A stretch of DNA of 64,000 bases from Corynebacterium amycolatum SK46 (GTDB lineage: Bacteria > Actinomycetota > Actinomycetes > Mycobacteriales > Mycobacteriaceae): positions 1 through 64,000 of the forward strand of contig NZ_ABZU01000011.1 in the NCBI RefSeq assembly GCF_000173655.1, read 5' to 3'. Under the pieces are notes generated by a model. It had not been told where the DNA came from. It was given only the letters and a program-made list of their open reading frames with translations, and made no database searches. Positions 17,185-26,459 of this stretch are shown here, in pieces. How positions within the stretch are numbered: the stretch's first letter is position 1; each line of letters begins with the position of its first letter. The translations under genes and the position numbers were made by a program.

Positions 17185-18798
17185 ATGCCATTTCCCAAGA
17201 AGGCAAAGCCTGATTTTGTGCCACGGGTTCTTTCCATCGCCGGCACAGACCCAACCGGTGGAGCTGGGCTCCATGCCGATTTAAAATCAATTGCCGCCGC
17301 CGGTGGTTATGGCATGGGCGTGGTCACCGCTTTGGTATCTCAGAACACCGTGGGCGTTCGTGCCGTCCACACCCCACCTGTTGACTTCCTCGTCGAGCAG
17401 CTGGCTGCTGTAACCGAGGATGTCACCATCGACGCGGTGAAGATTGGCATGTTGGGTTCACGCGAACTCACGCAGGCCGTCACCAACTGGGTTCGGGAGA
17501 CCAAGCCAGCCGTGGTAGTTCTCGATCCGGTTATGGTCGCCACCTCCGGCGACCGTCTACTTGACGAAGATGCTATGGACGCAATGCGTGACCTGGTCAC
17601 GGAAGCCACCGTCATCACGCCGAATGTTCCCGAACTGGCATTGCTTGCCGACGCCCCGGAGGCCAGCGACTTCACTGAGCTGATTGAGCAGGCGCTGGAG
17701 TTCGCGAGCGAAAACGATGTCATCGTGATTGCAAAGACTGGTCACTTAAGTGATGAGGAAGCCGGAAATGCCGTGGCATTCCCCGATGGCCAGGTTTTCT
17801 TCAGCTCTTCTCCCCGCATTCACACTGAGAACACCCATGGCACGGGCTGTTCGCTGTCCGCTGCTCTTGCCACACGGATTGGTGGGGGCTCTGCGATCAA
17901 TGATGCCCTGCGCTGGACTACGCGCTGGCTCAGCGAGTCCATTCGTTTCGCGGATAACCTCAACGTCGGCCAGGGGCACGGCCCCATTGACCACGGCCAC
18001 AGGGCTCGTCGCCTGGAAAAGGTCGCGCTTCGCCGAATGCAACCAGTGCATCTGAACTCCAGTTTTTCCCCGGAGGCCATCGAAGGCACTGACACTGAGC
18101 AGACGCCGAAGGAGTTGGAATCCTTCTTCGGCCACTCACTCCAGATTGCTCCGGCGGGCCCCTTTACTTCCCAGCTGTGGCGGGACATCGAGGACATCGT
18201 TGCCGAGATTGGCGGAATGTTCAGCGTCCCCACGTTGCTCCGCGGCGACCTCTCCTCGGAGGAAACCAACTTCTTCGTAGCGCAAGAGGCCTGGTACTTG
18301 CACCAGGTTTTCCCAGTCCTGTCGCATCTGGCAACCAAAGCACCCTGCGCTAAGGAACAAGTCCTTTGGTCATCGGTCGCGCAGGAAGCACTGGTGCGTG
18401 CGTTGGAATTGAGCAATAACGCGCTGGAAGAGGCTTCTTCGGCGCTCGAGGACATCGAGCCGACAACTATCACGCAGCTTTTGCTGGATGTGCATTCTTC
18501 CTGTAGCGCATTCAACCCATATCGGGTCGCCGTGACCAGTATCGTCGCCGAAATGTGGATTGCAGCCGAGCTGACACTGCAAGGAAGATCCCTAGTTGAT
18601 GGGGATTCCACGATTGCGGAATGGGCGGAAGTATATTCCAACCCCGAGTATGTTGACAGTGTTCAGCAGGCTCTCGAGGTCCTTGAAGAGAATATGTCCA
18701 CGGCCAGCGATGCAGAGCTCAAATCCATCCGCAACATCTTCCGTCGAGCCGCCGTTCTTGAGCGCGAGGCCTATGCGCAACCCGGTCGCGGTTGGTAA
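17185..18798 (+). CDS. thiD: HMP/HMP-P kinase ThiD fused to a TenA-like domain
   Basis: 537 residues with AAAAGGGG upstream. Residues ~12-265 are a ThiD ribokinase-fold kinase: SIAGTDPTGGAGLHADLKSI, VLDPVMVATSGDRLL, and the anion-hole/catalytic THGTGCSLSAALA. Residues ~330-535 are a TenA/THI-4 domain (LWRDIEDIVAEIGG ... YLHQVFPVLSHLA ... VTSIVAEMWI ... YSNPEYVDSVQQALEVLE). ThiD phosphorylates hydroxymethylpyrimidine phosphate; TenA domains salvage thiamine breakdown products. In TenA proper a Cys is the nucleophile; here the residues around SSCSAFNPYRVAV suggest a divergent, possibly TenA_E-like version. No TPP riboswitch is visible in the short leader. Confidence 0.9.
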   Translation: MPFPKKAKPDFVPRVLSIAGTDPTGGAGLHADLKSIAAAGGYGMGVVTALVSQNTVGVRAVHTPPVDFLVEQLAAVTEDVTIDAVKIGMLGSRELTQAVTNWVRETKPAVVVLDPVMVATSGDRLLDEDAMDAMRDLVTEATVITPNVPELALLADAPEASDFTELIEQALEFASENDVIVIAKTGHLSDEEAGNAVAFPDGQVFFSSSPRIHTENTHGTGCSLSAALATRIGGGSAINDALRWTTRWLSESIRFADNLNVGQGHGPIDHGHRARRLEKVALRRMQPVHLNSSFSPEAIEGTDTEQTPKELESFFGHSLQIAPAGPFTSQLWRDIEDIVAEIGGMFSVPTLLRGDLSSEETNFFVAQEAWYLHQVFPVLSHLATKAPCAKEQVLWSSVAQEALVRALELSNNALEEASSALEDIEPTTITQLLLDVHSSCSAFNPYRVAVTSIVAEMWIAAELTLQGRSLVDGDSTIAEWAEVYSNPEYVDSVQQALEVLEENMSTASDAELKSIRNIFRRAAVLEREAYAQPGRGW

Positions 18799-18878
18799 AC
18801 CTCATGCGCCGGTAGTTTTCCAGTCCACCGGACGTGCCTATTGCATGGCAGTCCGGGGATAGCGGTATTCTAACAAGC

Positions 18879-20213
18879 ATGCCCCCTCCTGCTGAGTCCA
18901 GTGATTTCAGACAGTTGGGCACGCCGGAAGCAATTGTGAGTATTCTGCGTGCCCAGCACATAACTTCGCCCACCGCCGTGCAGGTGGCGACTTTGCCAGA
19001 TGCTTTCGCTGGCAAGGACGTTCTTGCACAGGCACCCACAGGCTCGGGCAAAACGCTCGCATTCGGCATTCCGCTGGTCGCGTTACTCAAAAACGCCTCT
19101 CCAGCGCTTCCCGGCTACCCGCGGGCGCTAATCATTTCGCCGACGCGCGAACTTGCAGATCAGATTGCTGATGTCCTCGCCGACATCGGTGCCGCTGCAG
19201 GTCTGCGTGTCTTGAGCTTGGTCGGTGGCGACTCCGTCGTTAAGCAGCAGACACTGCTCGCTGCCCCCGTCGACATCGCTGTGGTCACTCCGGGGCGTGC
19301 ACACGATTTGCGCCGCCGCGGCGTACTCAGCCTTGAGCACGTCCTCGCTGTCGTCGTTGATGAAGCGGACATGCTGGCTGACATGGGCTTTCTGCCTGAT
19401 GTTCTGGGCCTAGTCCGTGCGTGCCCCAAGGCGGCACAGCGCATGGTTTTTTCCGCCACGATTAACGACGATGCCGCGGACCTGATTCGCGATCGCCGTA
19501 CAAGAGACACCGAAATCGCGAAGCACAAGGTCACCGCATCTCGGTTGACCATGCGCAACATGCGCCATCTGCTGCTGCGCGTGGAGGACAACGCCGAGGC
19601 AGACGAAGTGGTCGCCTGGATTGCCTCCCGCAAGGATCAGTGCGTCATCTTCGCCAACTCTAAGGCGCGTGTCGTGCAGCTGGCTAAGTTTCTACAGTTC
19701 TACGACATCAAGTTAGGTTTCCTCCACGGCGATCGCGGCCAGGCAACTCGTCGTGCGGTCCTCAAGGCCTTTGCCGACGGTGAAATCAATGTCCTCGTCA
19801 CCACGGATGTGGCCGCTCGTGGCATTGATATCGATGCTCTTGACTTGGTTGTGCACGCGGATCCGCCAAGAGATTCCGCGACGTACATTCACCGCTCGGG
19901 TCGCACAGCTCGTGCTGGTGCTTCCGGCACGGTGGCGATGATTGTGCGTAATCGCCAAGTTGATCAGGCCCGTGAGCTGCTGGCTGGAGCCGGCGTTGAA
20001 GCTGAAAAGCTGCGTGCAGCTCCGGGGCTGCCGCGTTTTGTCAAGGAACTGGGCGCACGACGTCCGCGCCGGGCTCGTCAAGATCAGAGCCAATCGGCAG
20101 GCGGTGCTAGTGGTGCCGGTTACCGCAGGCGAGGTGGCCCGTCGGCAAGCGGGAAGAATCGTGCTGGCGGTCGAGTGCACCGCCCCAAACGTGGGAAAAA
20201 GAAGAAGAGATAA
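18879..20213 (+). CDS. DEAD-box ATP-dependent RNA helicase
   Basis: 444 residues from ATG 18879; a GTG at 18834 gives a non-conserved extension. All core motifs are seen: Q-motif region FRQLGTPEAIVSIL...TSPTAVQ, motif I APTGSGKT, Ia SPTRELADQ, Ib TPGR, II VDEADML, III SAT, V ARGIDIDALDLVVHADPP, VI HRSGRTARAG. A basic Arg/Gly/Lys tail (~75 residues ending KRGKKKKR) would bind RNA. Likely involved in ribosome assembly or RNA decay. Confidence 0.93.
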   Translation: MPPPAESSDFRQLGTPEAIVSILRAQHITSPTAVQVATLPDAFAGKDVLAQAPTGSGKTLAFGIPLVALLKNASPALPGYPRALIISPTRELADQIADVLADIGAAAGLRVLSLVGGDSVVKQQTLLAAPVDIAVVTPGRAHDLRRRGVLSLEHVLAVVVDEADMLADMGFLPDVLGLVRACPKAAQRMVFSATINDDAADLIRDRRTRDTEIAKHKVTASRLTMRNMRHLLLRVEDNAEADEVVAWIASRKDQCVIFANSKARVVQLAKFLQFYDIKLGFLHGDRGQATRRAVLKAFADGEINVLVTTDVAARGIDIDALDLVVHADPPRDSATYIHRSGRTARAGASGTVAMIVRNRQVDQARELLAGAGVEAEKLRAAPGLPRFVKELGARRPRRARQDQSQSAGGASGAGYRRRGGPSASGKNRAGGRVHRPKRGKKKKR

Positions 20214-20216
20214 TCA

Positions 20217-21602
20217 GTGGATATTGTTCTCAATATTGTCGCGGTTGTCGGCTTTATTGCTCTGACCGCCGGCACCGGCCTCTTTGTGTCATTTGAATTC
20301 GCGCTGACAGGGCTGGAACGTTCGACGATTGACAGCGATCGTTCCCGTTCTGCAGACGCCGCCGCCGAGTCCGTTCACAAGGCGCATAATCGGCTTTCTT
20401 TTCACCTCTCCGGTGCACAGCTCGGCATCACGCTGACAACGTTGGCAACTGGCTTTCTCGCTGAACCTGTACTGGCTCAATACTTCACGCCGATGTTGGA
20501 ATGGATGGGGCTCGGTGAGTCCGCGGCCGGTCCAACGGCTCTGATACTTGCGTTGATTGTGGCCACGATGTTGTCGATGGTCTATGGCGAGTTGGTACCA
20601 AAAAACATCGCTATTACGCAGCCGCTAGCGGTGGCGCGTGTTACGGCGCGTCCGGTCATGGCGTTTAACTGGGTGTTCCACTACTTCATTCAGGCGCTGA
20701 ATACCTCCGCGAACTGGCTGGTGCGCAAGCTCGGCATTGAACCCGCGGATGAGTTAGCATCAGCGCGTTCCCCGCAGGAGTTGGAGGCACTGGTTCGCAA
20801 CTCTGCAGAACAGGGTGCTTTGGATGAGTCGAAGGCCGCCGTGTTGGAGTCGTCGTTACGCTTTGGCGAGACCACTGCGGAGGACCTAATGACGCCGCGG
20901 TCGACGATTACCTCCCTCGATGTCGATGACACGGCGCTGGACCTGCTGGCTGTTGCGATCGATTCAGGGCACTCCCGCTTCCCCGTCACTGACGGCGACC
21001 TCGATGCCACTGTCGGTGTCGTCCACGTCAAGGACGCATTCGCGGTGCCTGCGGCGAAACGCTCAACCACCACCATGCGGGAGATTGCACGGCCCGTGCC
21101 GACGCTGCCGCAGTCTCTGGACGGCGATGCCGTGCTGGAGGCCGTGCGTTCGGCCGGTTCGCAGATTGCGCTGGTCGCCGATGAGTACGGCGGTATCGCC
21201 GGCATTGTCACCATCGAGGACGTCGTCGAGGAAATTCTTGGCGAGGTCTGGGATGAGTACGACGACAAGGAGTCCGAGCAGGAAGTCAAACGCGCAATCG
21301 AAGGCTGGAACTGCTCCGGCCTCGTGCGTACCGACGAGCTGCCGACCAAGGTCGGATACTTCGCCCCAGAAGGCAGCTTCGAAACGCTCGGTGGCCTGAT
21401 TATGTTTGCGCTCGGTCGCATCCCGGAGGTCGGTGACGTCGTCCTGCTCCCAGAGACGGAACGCGACTTCATGGACGAGTTCGAATCGGGTATCGCCGGA
21501 CGCTGGTATGCCCGCATTCTAGCGATGGATGACCGCCGCGTCGACCGTGCCATTTTGATTCCTGTGACCAACGAGCGAGCTAAGGAGATGTTCAACCTAT
21601 GA
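20217..21602 (+). CDS. CNNM/DUF21-CBS-CorC_HlyC protein (pair 2, first gene)
   Basis: 461 residues, GTG start 3 bp after the helicase stop. DUF21 domain (FEFALTGLERSTID ... GAQLGITLTTLATGFL ... YGELVPKNIAITQP), CBS pair (DLMTPRSTITSLDVDD ... ALVADEYGGIAGIVTIEDVVEEILGEVWDEYDD), CorC_HlyC domain to about 435. Same architecture as the protein at 6488. Its last codons overlap the next gene's ATG (ATGA at 21599-21602), so the two are translationally coupled and may act as a heteromer. Role: probable divalent cation (Mg/Co) efflux. Confidence 0.9.
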   Translation: MDIVLNIVAVVGFIALTAGTGLFVSFEFALTGLERSTIDSDRSRSADAAAESVHKAHNRLSFHLSGAQLGITLTTLATGFLAEPVLAQYFTPMLEWMGLGESAAGPTALILALIVATMLSMVYGELVPKNIAITQPLAVARVTARPVMAFNWVFHYFIQALNTSANWLVRKLGIEPADELASARSPQELEALVRNSAEQGALDESKAAVLESSLRFGETTAEDLMTPRSTITSLDVDDTALDLLAVAIDSGHSRFPVTDGDLDATVGVVHVKDAFAVPAAKRSTTTMREIARPVPTLPQSLDGDAVLEAVRSAGSQIALVADEYGGIAGIVTIEDVVEEILGEVWDEYDDKESEQEVKRAIEGWNCSGLVRTDELPTKVGYFAPEGSFETLGGLIMFALGRIPEVGDVVLLPETERDFMDEFESGIAGRWYARILAMDDRRVDRAILIPVTNERAKEMFNL

Positions 21603-22813
21603 GTGACTGGTTTGGAATCCTCCTGACTTTCTTCTTGCTGTTGGTCAACGCGTTTTTCGTGGGCGCGGAGTTCTCACTTATTGCTGCTCGCCGTGACCGT
21701 TTGGAAGCGCTGCTGGCTCAGGGAAAGAAGCGCGCTCGCACAGTTATCAATGCTTCTGAGCACCTGTCGATGATGCTCGCCGCCGCACAGCTGGGCATCA
21801 CCATTGCCTCGCTGCTGCTGGGTAAGGTCTCTGAACCGGCGCTGGCACATCTGCTGGAAGCTCCTTTCCACGCCATGGGTATTCCGGAATCACTGCTACA
21901 CCCGCTGAGTTTCGCCATTGCGTTGCTGTTGGTGTCGGTGCTGCACATCATGCTCGGCGAAATGGTTCCAAAAAACATTTCCCTAGCCGGCCCAGAGACA
22001 GTGGCCATGCTGCTTATTCCGGTTCACATGGTTTTCTACAAGCTGACCAAACCGCTGTTGCTGCTGTTTAACTGGTTAGCGCGGCATACGCTGAAGCTGT
22101 TCGGCATTGAACAGCGCGATGAGCTCGACACCACTGTGGACTCAACTGAGTTGGCGTCGATGATCGCCGAATCTCGTCAAGAGGGCCTACTCGACAGCGA
22201 GGAGCACGTCCGTCTTCGTCGCACGCTGGCTTCGGCCACGCGCACCATTGAGGAGGTGCTGATTCCGCACGAGCAGATTCGGCGCGTCCCCACCGCACCG
22301 ACTGTGGGCGACCTAGAGACGGCGGTCACCGAAACTGGCTTCTCCCGGTTCCCCGTCGCTGCGGCCAACAATGAACCCAACGAGTACCGTGGCTATGTTC
22401 ACGTCAAGGATGTCCTCGACCGCGTTATGGATCCGGCCTCGGGCCCGGAGACCGTCATTCCCGATGGTGAAATCCGTCCGATGATTGAAATCCCCATCGA
22501 GGCCACTTTGGACGAGGCCCTGCGTATCATGCGCCGCTACAGCGCCCACATGGCAGTGGCTGTACGCGCTCGCATGCCAAAGCCGCACCTGCGCGCAAAC
22601 GCCCCGGCAAGTATCGCGCCGAAGACCGGGGCTTTCTCCGGCGCGGAGCAGATCGGCATCGTGGCTCTGGAGGACCTCATCGAGGAGCAGGTCGGTGTCG
22701 TGCGCGACTGGACCCACGAGGTCTCCCCACGTCGCAGCGGTGCGCCAAAGCAGCACTCGACCGTGAACCAGCCCCGGACCCGACCGGGCAGCACGCAGGG
22801 ACGCCAGCAGTGA
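21599..22813 (+). CDS. CNNM/DUF21-CBS protein (pair 2, second gene)
   Basis: 404 residues. DUF21 membrane domain (~1-175: NAFFVGAEFSLIAARRDRLEAL, LGITIASLLLGKVSEPALAHLL, LGEMVPKNISLAGPE), then two CBS modules (SRFPVAAANNEPNEYRGYVHVKDVLDRV, IGIVALEDLIEEQVGVV). It lacks the CorC_HlyC domain and ends in a disordered Pro/Arg/Gln-rich tail. Intact counterpart of the frameshifted gene at 7928. Confidence 0.9.
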   Translation: MSDWFGILLTFFLLLVNAFFVGAEFSLIAARRDRLEALLAQGKKRARTVINASEHLSMMLAAAQLGITIASLLLGKVSEPALAHLLEAPFHAMGIPESLLHPLSFAIALLLVSVLHIMLGEMVPKNISLAGPETVAMLLIPVHMVFYKLTKPLLLLFNWLARHTLKLFGIEQRDELDTTVDSTELASMIAESRQEGLLDSEEHVRLRRTLASATRTIEEVLIPHEQIRRVPTAPTVGDLETAVTETGFSRFPVAAANNEPNEYRGYVHVKDVLDRVMDPASGPETVIPDGEIRPMIEIPIEATLDEALRIMRRYSAHMAVAVRARMPKPHLRANAPASIAPKTGAFSGAEQIGIVALEDLIEEQVGVVRDWTHEVSPRRSGAPKQHSTVNQPRTRPGSTQGRQQ

Positions 22814-23727
22814 CGCCTACGCCCGATTCGTCTTTCGATTGGCGTGATGCTAAGGCAAGGCATATCGCCCGCGTCGATGTCCTGACCCGCGACCACCTGT
22901 CCCGTCGCAGTCGCGGCCAGCGCCACCCGGTCTGGGACTTCATCTTCGAGTACTACCCCGTGAAGCCCGGTCAACTCCGCCGCTGGTCACCGGGCATCGG
23001 CGTAGAGCTTCCCGGTGCGACGGCCAAGGACATCAGTCACCTGAAGTTTTTTACCCTCGACACGGACGGCGCTACCGACAGTCCTGCCAGCAAGGAGCCC
23101 ACCGATACCGCCTCCGGGACGGCACGCATGGATGTTTCGGCGTACGTCGATAAGCGAGGTAAGACGGTGGCGTACATCGGCAATCTGTTGCGTTCGACGC
23201 GCGCGAATCCAGCGCACTTTGACTGCTTTGGGCTGCATGAGTGGGCGATGGTGTATCGCCAGCCCGAGCATCGTCATCCGGAGCCCCTGCGGCTTGGTCA
23301 GGCAGGCACGGACGAGGTCGTCGAGGCCCACACGGTTCGATGTACGCACTTCGATGCCTTCCGTTTCTTCACGCCCGATGCCGTGCCGCTCAACGAGTTT
23401 GCACCGACGCGCGAGACACAGCCGTACTGTGAGCAGATGGGTTGTCTCCACGCCAACATGGACTTGTATAAATGGGCGACCAAGCTCGGCGAGGCGGTCC
23501 CCGGCGACCTGTGGGTGGATACTTTCGAGCTCGCGTGTAGTGCCCGTGAGTTGGATATGCGCGCCGCTCCCTATGATCTGCGGGATTGGGGTTTTGCGCC
23601 TATTCGCATCGAAACTCCCGAGGGCAAGGCAGAGTACGTCCGCCGCCAGCGTGAGCTCAGCGCGCGTGCCGATGTTCTGCGCGGACGTCTTCTCGAAGTG
23701 GTAGATGTCGCCTTGTCCACGCAGTAA
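22810..23727 (+). CDS. Conserved actinobacterial protein (often labelled 3-methyladenine DNA glycosylase)
   Basis: 305 residues, GTG start overlapping the previous stop (GTGA). Motifs: RDHLSRRSRGQRHPVWDFIFEYYPVKPGQLRRWSPG near the N-terminus, HFDCFGLHEWAMVYRQPE in the middle, QPYCEQMGCLHANMDLYKWATKL, DLRDWGF. From memory this family is commonly annotated as 3-methyladenine glycosylase in corynebacteria, but I see no HhH-GPD or AAG signature, so that activity is doubtful. Position suggests cotranscription with the CNNM pair. Confidence 0.75.
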   Translation: MTPTPDSSFDWRDAKARHIARVDVLTRDHLSRRSRGQRHPVWDFIFEYYPVKPGQLRRWSPGIGVELPGATAKDISHLKFFTLDTDGATDSPASKEPTDTASGTARMDVSAYVDKRGKTVAYIGNLLRSTRANPAHFDCFGLHEWAMVYRQPEHRHPEPLRLGQAGTDEVVEAHTVRCTHFDAFRFFTPDAVPLNEFAPTRETQPYCEQMGCLHANMDLYKWATKLGEAVPGDLWVDTFELACSARELDMRAAPYDLRDWGFAPIRIETPEGKAEYVRRQRELSARADVLRGRLLEVVDVALSTQ

Positions 23728-23824
23728 AGTTGGCAAGAGTTACGTGCGCGTTTGTGCTTTACGACGAGGTCTGCTGCGAGTCGACAGTGCCGAGCACACT
23801 CAGCATAGAAAGGGCTAGAACGAC

Positions 23825-25423
23825 ATGGGACGACACGCCTCGGGTGAGAACAACTATCGAGTGGCTAAGGGGCCTTTTATTGCCGTCTTGGTCGTAATTG
23901 TTCTAGTGGCTGCGGTTTTTGCCTGGGTTAATTTGCGCAAGAGCAACGATTCGTCGATTGACGCTGACCGTGCACGGTGTACGAAGGGTGACCTGACACT
24001 GGTGGTGACCGCTGATCCTGCCGCGGTGGGCTCGGCACAGAAACTTGTGCAGGACTATGGCGAGTCGAATCCCGTGGTGAAGGACTTCTGTGTGCGGCCA
24101 CAGATTACGGTGGCGGGCTCGCAGGAGGTTGTGAACGCCCTGGATGAGGCTGACGGTGCTGAAGCTAGTGAGGGAGCTCCGGAGGACCCCGCTGCGGGTG
24201 AAGCCGGTACCGGAATTATGACTCCGGGAGTCTGGATTCCCGCCGATGTCTCTTTCGTGGACCAGGCGAAGAACTCGGACAAGGTCAAGGTCAACAACCC
24301 CAAGACGTGGTTGCCACCGATTGCCAGCGGCGTGGCCTTCACAACCAATCGTGCTGACCAGCTGAACAACGCCACTTGGGAAGAGCTTGCGGGATTGCGC
24401 GTGGCCGCCCCCGGTGGCTCCGATGCGGCACTGTCTGCCGTAATCAGTGCTCGACTTGGCGGTGGCCCGGATGTCGCTCGCGAACGCGCGGACTTGGGTG
24501 AGGTCTACACCTCCAATACTCTGCTGACCATGCTCAGCCAGAATGTCGCTGACTTCGACGGCGTGGCCGCGACCCAGCCCATGCTGCAGATGGCCGGCGA
24601 GGGGCTGAAGCTGGTCTCCCCTGCGGATGCACCCCAGTTGCACGCGCCAGTTGTCACCTTTGGCTCCGGCGGCAAGATTGACGAGAACACGGCTCGCGCG
24701 GCCGAGGACTTCCGGAACTTCGCAGCAGATCATGGTGCCGACGGCGAAGCTGCTGAGAGCACTTTCAGCCCTGAAGTAGCGGAGAACTTTGGCGTGCTCT
24801 CGCAGATTCAGACGGATTCTTTTGCGCTGCCGCCAGCACTGGAGCAGCCGGACGCGCAACAGCCCGCAACTGCGGTGGGTTCGGCGCTCCTGCTCGCCGA
24901 CACCTCCGAGGGCGTCGACGTCGGGGCGCTGTCTGCGGCACTGACCGGCGCTATCGATGCGGCACCTGGCGGCCGTTACGGCCTGTGGACATTCGCACCC
25001 GAGGTGAACCGCCTCGCGGAACTTCCCGCCCCCGATGACGAGACCAACAATGGCGCGGACGCCGTAAAGGGTTCGCTGGCCGAACTTCCGACCGGTGGTG
25101 AGGCACAGTTCTGGCCAGCGCTTATCGACGCCTACCAGGCCGCCCGCGACACCTACTCCCCTGACAAGCCCAACCGTCTCGTCGTGCTCACCTCGGGTCG
25201 CGATGCCTCGGGCGCCGATGCCGCCGAGTCTGTCGAGCGAATCAAGGAACTCGTTAGCCCGGACCGCCCGGTAACGATTGAGGTCATCGTGCTTCCCGAC
25301 GGGGACAGCTCCAGCCCCGAGCTGCAGGAAGTGACAAATATTACCACTGGCTCTCTGCGCATTGCGGCTGACTACGGCGATGGCCTGGCCTCTCAGTTGG
25401 CTGCGGCTATTGGCACGGAGTAA
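23825..25423 (+). CDS. Membrane-anchored substrate-binding-like protein with C-terminal VWA domain
   Basis: 532 residues. A cytoplasmic N-terminus and one TM helix (~18-36) are followed by a solute-binding-protein-like region (~50-325: LTLVVTADPAAVGSAQKLVQDYGE ... VWIPADVSFVDQAK ... WEELAGLRVAAPGGSDAA) and a von Willebrand A-like domain (~345-530). The MIDAS motif reads DTSEG rather than DxSxS, so metal binding may be lost. Similar proteins occur across mycolata; role unknown, probably envelope-associated. Confidence 0.75.
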   Translation: MGRHASGENNYRVAKGPFIAVLVVIVLVAAVFAWVNLRKSNDSSIDADRARCTKGDLTLVVTADPAAVGSAQKLVQDYGESNPVVKDFCVRPQITVAGSQEVVNALDEADGAEASEGAPEDPAAGEAGTGIMTPGVWIPADVSFVDQAKNSDKVKVNNPKTWLPPIASGVAFTTNRADQLNNATWEELAGLRVAAPGGSDAALSAVISARLGGGPDVARERADLGEVYTSNTLLTMLSQNVADFDGVAATQPMLQMAGEGLKLVSPADAPQLHAPVVTFGSGGKIDENTARAAEDFRNFAADHGADGEAAESTFSPEVAENFGVLSQIQTDSFALPPALEQPDAQQPATAVGSALLLADTSEGVDVGALSAALTGAIDAAPGGRYGLWTFAPEVNRLAELPAPDDETNNGADAVKGSLAELPTGGEAQFWPALIDAYQAARDTYSPDKPNRLVVLTSGRDASGADAAESVERIKELVSPDRPVTIEVIVLPDGDSSSPELQEVTNITTGSLRIAADYGDGLASQLAAAIGTE

Positions 25424-25429
25424 ATAGCA

Positions 25430-25495
25430 AAAACCGCCTCCATCTGGCCCAACCTCGGGAGAGGTAAGGCGGAACCAGTTGTGGAAGGCGGTTTT
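25430..25495. terminator. Nested hairpins between VWA gene and merR
   Basis: AAAACCGCCT (25430-25439) pairs with AGGCGGTTTT (25486-25495), with an inner ACCTC-GGGA-GAGGT hairpin and a second AGGCGG giving an alternative fold. It lies between convergent genes, with T and A tracts on both sides. Confidence 0.75.
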
Positions 25496-25567
25496 CGTTT
25501 AGTTTGTTTCGCTTCTATGAGCGGCGGCCGTAGCAGCGACGCCGCTATCCAGCCGTATCGTTGGCTG

Positions 25568-26167
25568 TTAGGAGATGCGGCGGCGACGACGCTCAGCCAG
25601 CTCGTCGATGCCAGTGCCCGGGTTCTCCTGAGTACCGTCGATACGCTCGGATGGGAAGGAGGCGATGGTGCCAGTCAGTTCCTTCATAATGCCCGGGACA
25701 GCGATGCCGAACACTCCCTGGCCACCGTTGAGTAGGTCGATGACCTCTTCATTGGAGCGGCACTGGTAGACGGTGCGACCGTCGGAAACCAGAGTGATGG
25801 TAGCCAGGTCATCGACGCCGAGGTCGCGCAGGCGGTCGACAGCCAGACGGATGTTCTGCAGGGAAATACCGGTGTCCAGCAGACCGCGGACAATCTTCAA
25901 AACGAGAATGTCGCGGAAGGAGTACAGACGCTGGGTACCCGAGCCCTTGGCGGTACGGATAGAAGGCTCCACCAGCTTGGTGCGTGCCCAGTAGTCCAGC
26001 TGGCGGTAAGAAATGCCCGCTACCTGACATGCGATGGGAACGCGGTAGCCAACCTGCTCGTCCGGCCCCATGTCGAACAGGGATTCCTGAACCGCGCGTG
26101 GCTCTTGCGAGTCCGACGCACGGAGCTCATTGTCGCCAAAGAGCGAACCGCTGTTGTCGTCGACCAT
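25568..26167 (-). CDS. MerR-family regulator (Rv1830/McdR-like)
   Basis: 199 residues. A MerR winged helix at about 42-110 (VGYRVPIACQVAGISYRQLDYWARTKLVEPSIRT ... YSFRDILVLKIVRGLLDTGISLQNIR), then a C-terminal domain with LVSDGRTVYQCRSNEEVIDLLNGGQGVFGIAV. This matches the second MerR gene of the conserved actinobacterial cluster GarA/OdhI-MerR-DUF151-MerR. In mycobacteria the homologue affects cell division. A 10-bp inverted repeat lies about 90-117 bases upstream of its start. Confidence 0.88.
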   Translation of the reverse strand: MVDDNSGSLFGDNELRASDSQEPRAVQESLFDMGPDEQVGYRVPIACQVAGISYRQLDYWARTKLVEPSIRTAKGSGTQRLYSFRDILVLKIVRGLLDTGISLQNIRLAVDRLRDLGVDDLATITLVSDGRTVYQCRSNEEVIDLLNGGQGVFGIAVPGIMKELTGTIASFPSERIDGTQENPGTGIDELAERRRRRIS

Positions 26168-26257
26168 ATAAATTCTCCCGAGGTAGTTTCACTGCCGTTA
26201 TTTATCTTTCGCCAAGGTTAATCGGCTGTCAATACATCACAGCACGACACGCCGAAT

Positions 26258-26284
26258 CTCTAAACCTAAAGTTAAGGTTTAGAG
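26258..26284. promoter_or_regulatory. Probable MerR operator (10-bp inverted repeat)
   Basis: CTCTAAACCT, 7-base spacer AAAGTTA, AGGTTTAGAG: perfect arms. Located in the merR promoter region. Long palindromes with this spacing are usual for MerR-type factors; either this regulator or FtsR could bind it. Confidence 0.55.
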
Positions 26285-26369
26285 TTTAACGTCACAGTTT
26301 CCCCAGCTCAAAAGCAACCCGGGAGAAAAACCGCAGGACGGGATGAAACTATAACCTAAGAAAAATTAC

Positions 26370-26390
26370 CCCTTTTATGGGGACATTCAG
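26370..26390 (-). terminator. Weak hairpin plus U-tract after DUF151 gene
   Basis: On the minus strand CCCC-ATAAAA-GGGG followed by TAATTTTTC, about 75 bases after the DUF151 stop. The stem is short (4 bp), so the call is tentative. Confidence 0.35.
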
Positions 26391-26459
26391 CGACACGTCG
26401 GAAGAAATAAGCGTCACAACTACCTCAAAAGTAGCCAGCTATTCACTCCAGTCACAGGT

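Noticed and set aside
15857..17290. 477-residue open frame opposite gnd
   Set aside because: Shadow frame; gnd is unambiguous on the other strand.
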